Of a DNA stretch of 64,000 nt, positions 62,772 to 64,000 are shown piece by piece. The stretch covers positions 1,116,001 to 1,180,000 of the forward strand of contig CAWCDJ010000001.1 of the NCBI GenBank assembly GCA_963794265.1. Reading direction: 5' to 3'. This DNA is from CAWCDJ01 sp963794265 (GTDB taxonomy: Bacteria > Acidobacteriota > Terriglobia > Bryobacterales > Bryobacteraceae). A program made the translations under genes and the position numbers. The notes below the pieces were generated by a model. That model had not been told where the DNA came from. It saw only the letters and a program-made list of their open reading frames with translations, and did not search any database. Positions within the stretch are counted from its first letter, which is position 1. Every line of letters begins with the position of its first letter.

Positions 62772-64000
62772 ATGACATCGCTAGACAGCTTCAGGCAGGA
62801 CCTGCGCTATACATTTCGCACCCTCCGCTCCGACGCCGGGTTTACGGCATTCGCGATTCTGATCGTCGGGCTTGGGATCGCGGCCAGCGCCACCGTCTTT
62901 AGCGTGGCGAACGCGCTGCTGCTGCGCCCGCTGCCGTTTCGGGATCCAGGCCGGCTGGTGTGGATCGCCAATTCCGACGAGCCGGGGCTTTCGGGCCAGA
63001 CAACCCAGGTGGGGCACCTTCTCGACCTGCGCGAACGGAACCGGTCTTTTGAAGACCTGGGCGCGTACTTCGCGTTCTACGGCGTGGGCGACATTACCCT
63101 CACGGGCCAAGGCGAGCCGGAGCGGCTGAGCGGCGTGCCGGTTTCCGGGAACTTCTTCCCGGTGCTTGGAGTGCAGCCGCAGATCGGCCGGCAATTCAAC
63201 GCCGAGGAGTGTAAATGGCACGGTCCCAAAGCAGTGATGCTGAGCCATGGGCTGTGGGAGAGGCGCTTTGCGGCCGATCCGGGCATCGTGGGCCGGCACC
63301 TGACCCTGGACAATGAGCCCTATACCGTGGTTGGCGTGATGCCAGCTTCTTTCGATTTCTCGTCGGTCTTCGCGCCTGCCAGCCACATCGATTTGTTTTA
63401 TCCGTTCCCGCTCACTGCCGAGACGAACCGCTGGGGCAACACCATGGCAATCGTCGGACGGCTCAAACCGGGGGTGACACCGGCGAGCGCACAGGCGGAG
63501 CTGACCGTCCTGGCGCGCCAGATCACCAAGGCGCATCCGGAACGGAACGATTTCGGGGGTCGGCTCACGACGCTCGAGGAGCACGTCAGTGGGCGGATCC
63601 GGCCGGCGCTGATCGTGCTGGGGTGCGCCGTCCTGGTCGTGATGCTGATCGTCTGCGCCAACCTGTCGAATCTCCTGCTGGCGCGCACAGCGGCCCGCCA
63701 CAAAGAAATTGCCATTCGCACCGCGCTGGGAGCGGGGCAGACGCGACTGATCCGCCAGATGATCACCGAAGGTTTGACGCTTTCCTGCGCTGGAGCGGTG
63801 CTGGGCGTGCTGCTGACGGTGGCGGGAACCCGCGCCGTGGCGCACCTGGACGCCTTCAGCATCCCGCTGCTTTCGAGCGTCCGCACGGATACCACGGCCC
63901 TCGCCTTCACCCTGGGGATGGCGCTGTTGACGGGGCTCCTCTTCGGCCTTGCGCCCGCGGTGCAAATCCCGATGGCCGGGTTGCACGACGCTCTAAAAGA
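62772..64000 (+). CDS. ADOP-type ABC transporter permease, N-terminal half (truncated by window end)
   Basis: The frame is open from ATG 62772 to the end of the window, about 409 codons. It starts with a short cytoplasmic lead (SLDSFRQDLRYTFRTLRS) and TM1 (FTAFAILIVGLGIAASATVF), followed by a MacB-core periplasmic domain, including GVPVSGNFFPVLGVQPQIGR and VVGVMPASFDF. The first FtsX TM block then begins, with VCANLSNLLLARTAARHKEIAIRTALG and LTGLLFGLAPAVQIP (quoted in part). This is the third member of the family in the window. No ATPase or PadR gene is seen next to the visible part. The second half lies beyond the window. Confidence 0.88.
   Translation, partial: MTSLDSFRQDLRYTFRTLRSDAGFTAFAILIVGLGIAASATVFSVANALLLRPLPFRDPGRLVWIANSDEPGLSGQTTQVGHLLDLRERNRSFEDLGAYFAFYGVGDITLTGQGEPERLSGVPVSGNFFPVLGVQPQIGRQFNAEECKWHGPKAVMLSHGLWERRFAADPGIVGRHLTLDNEPYTVVGVMPASFDFSSVFAPASHIDLFYPFPLTAETNRWGNTMAIVGRLKPGVTPASAQAELTVLARQITKAHPERNDFGGRLTTLEEHVSGRIRPALIVLGCAVLVVMLIVCANLSNLLLARTAARHKEIAIRTALGAGQTRLIRQMITEGLTLSCAGAVLGVLLTVAGTRAVAHLDAFSIPLLSSVRTDTTALAFTLGMALLTGLLFGLAPAVQIPMAGLHDALK

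Noticed and set aside
61072..62778. A minus-strand open frame of 568 codons opposite the agarase
   Set aside because: Shadow frame with biased composition and no domain; the plus strand has a signal peptide and both catalytic glutamates.
1..64000. CRISPR arrays, rRNA, tRNA genes or prophage modules
   Set aside because: No regularly spaced direct repeats, no cloverleaf-like sequences in the short gaps, and no phage structural or integrase genes were seen.

Overview
The window is about 64 kb of GC-rich DNA from a single bacterial chromosome, almost completely coding and with very short intergenic gaps. The gene content points to the Acidobacteriota, probably a Solibacter/Bryobacter-like soil organism. 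The evidence is three copies of the acidobacterial duplicated orphan permease (ADOP) family, one with its usual PadR partner, a VWFA-related secreted protein of the acidobacterial type, and many secreted peptidases and polysaccharide-degrading enzymes. This placement is inferred from families, not from a marker gene. I see no rRNA, tRNA, CRISPR array or intact insertion sequence.

Region 1 (1-18.7 kb) is mostly secreted or membrane housekeeping and scavenging functions: the tail of a carboxymuconolactone-decarboxylase-like gene, an MFS transporter, an ADOP permease, a PQQ-propeller protein, an S9 peptidase, a TPR protein, a DUF1614 membrane protein, a GH106-like rhamnosidase, an M64 peptidase, a tricorn-like protease and a two-TM protein of unknown function. 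Region 2 (18.7-20.8 kb) is a graveyard: a headless multi-PAS sensor-kinase remnant runs into a radical-SAM remnant with an internal deletion and then into a third C-terminal scrap. Region 3 (20.8-28.9 kb) holds a lipoprotein facing a seven-gene efflux operon (TetR, TolC, HlyD, two ATPases, two ABC-2 permeases). This operon resembles CecR-YbhGFSR of E. coli and starts from a near-consensus sigma-70 promoter overlapped by an interrupted palindrome.

Region 4 (28.9-42.9 kb) contains a small CxxC protein, endonuclease IV, a VWFA protein, LeuS, a TrmA/RumA-type RNA methyltransferase, a second MFS transporter, an ADOP-PadR pair, and a three-gene operon of two DUF4384-like proteins plus a caspase-fold protein with an EF-hand-like loop, a PEGA domain and TPRs.

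Region 5 (42.9-60.8 kb) is the most interesting part. Alpha-glucan/trehalose enzymes are interleaved with channels: MscS, a GluR0-like glutamate-receptor potassium channel, GlgE, a shrunken branching-enzyme-like protein lacking its catalytic core, a TreS-maltokinase fusion, a second mechanosensitive-type membrane protein, a GpgS/MpgS-like glycosyltransferase, a GH100-like glycosidase, and an operon of TreZ, a frameshifted GH57 enzyme, a small membrane protein and a CheY-like receiver. Together they suggest a module that interconverts trehalose, maltose, maltose-1-phosphate and glucan in step with ion flux and turgor. The enzyme identities are strong; the link to osmoregulation is inference. 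The window ends (60.9-64 kb) with a GH50-like agarase and the first half of a third ADOP permease.
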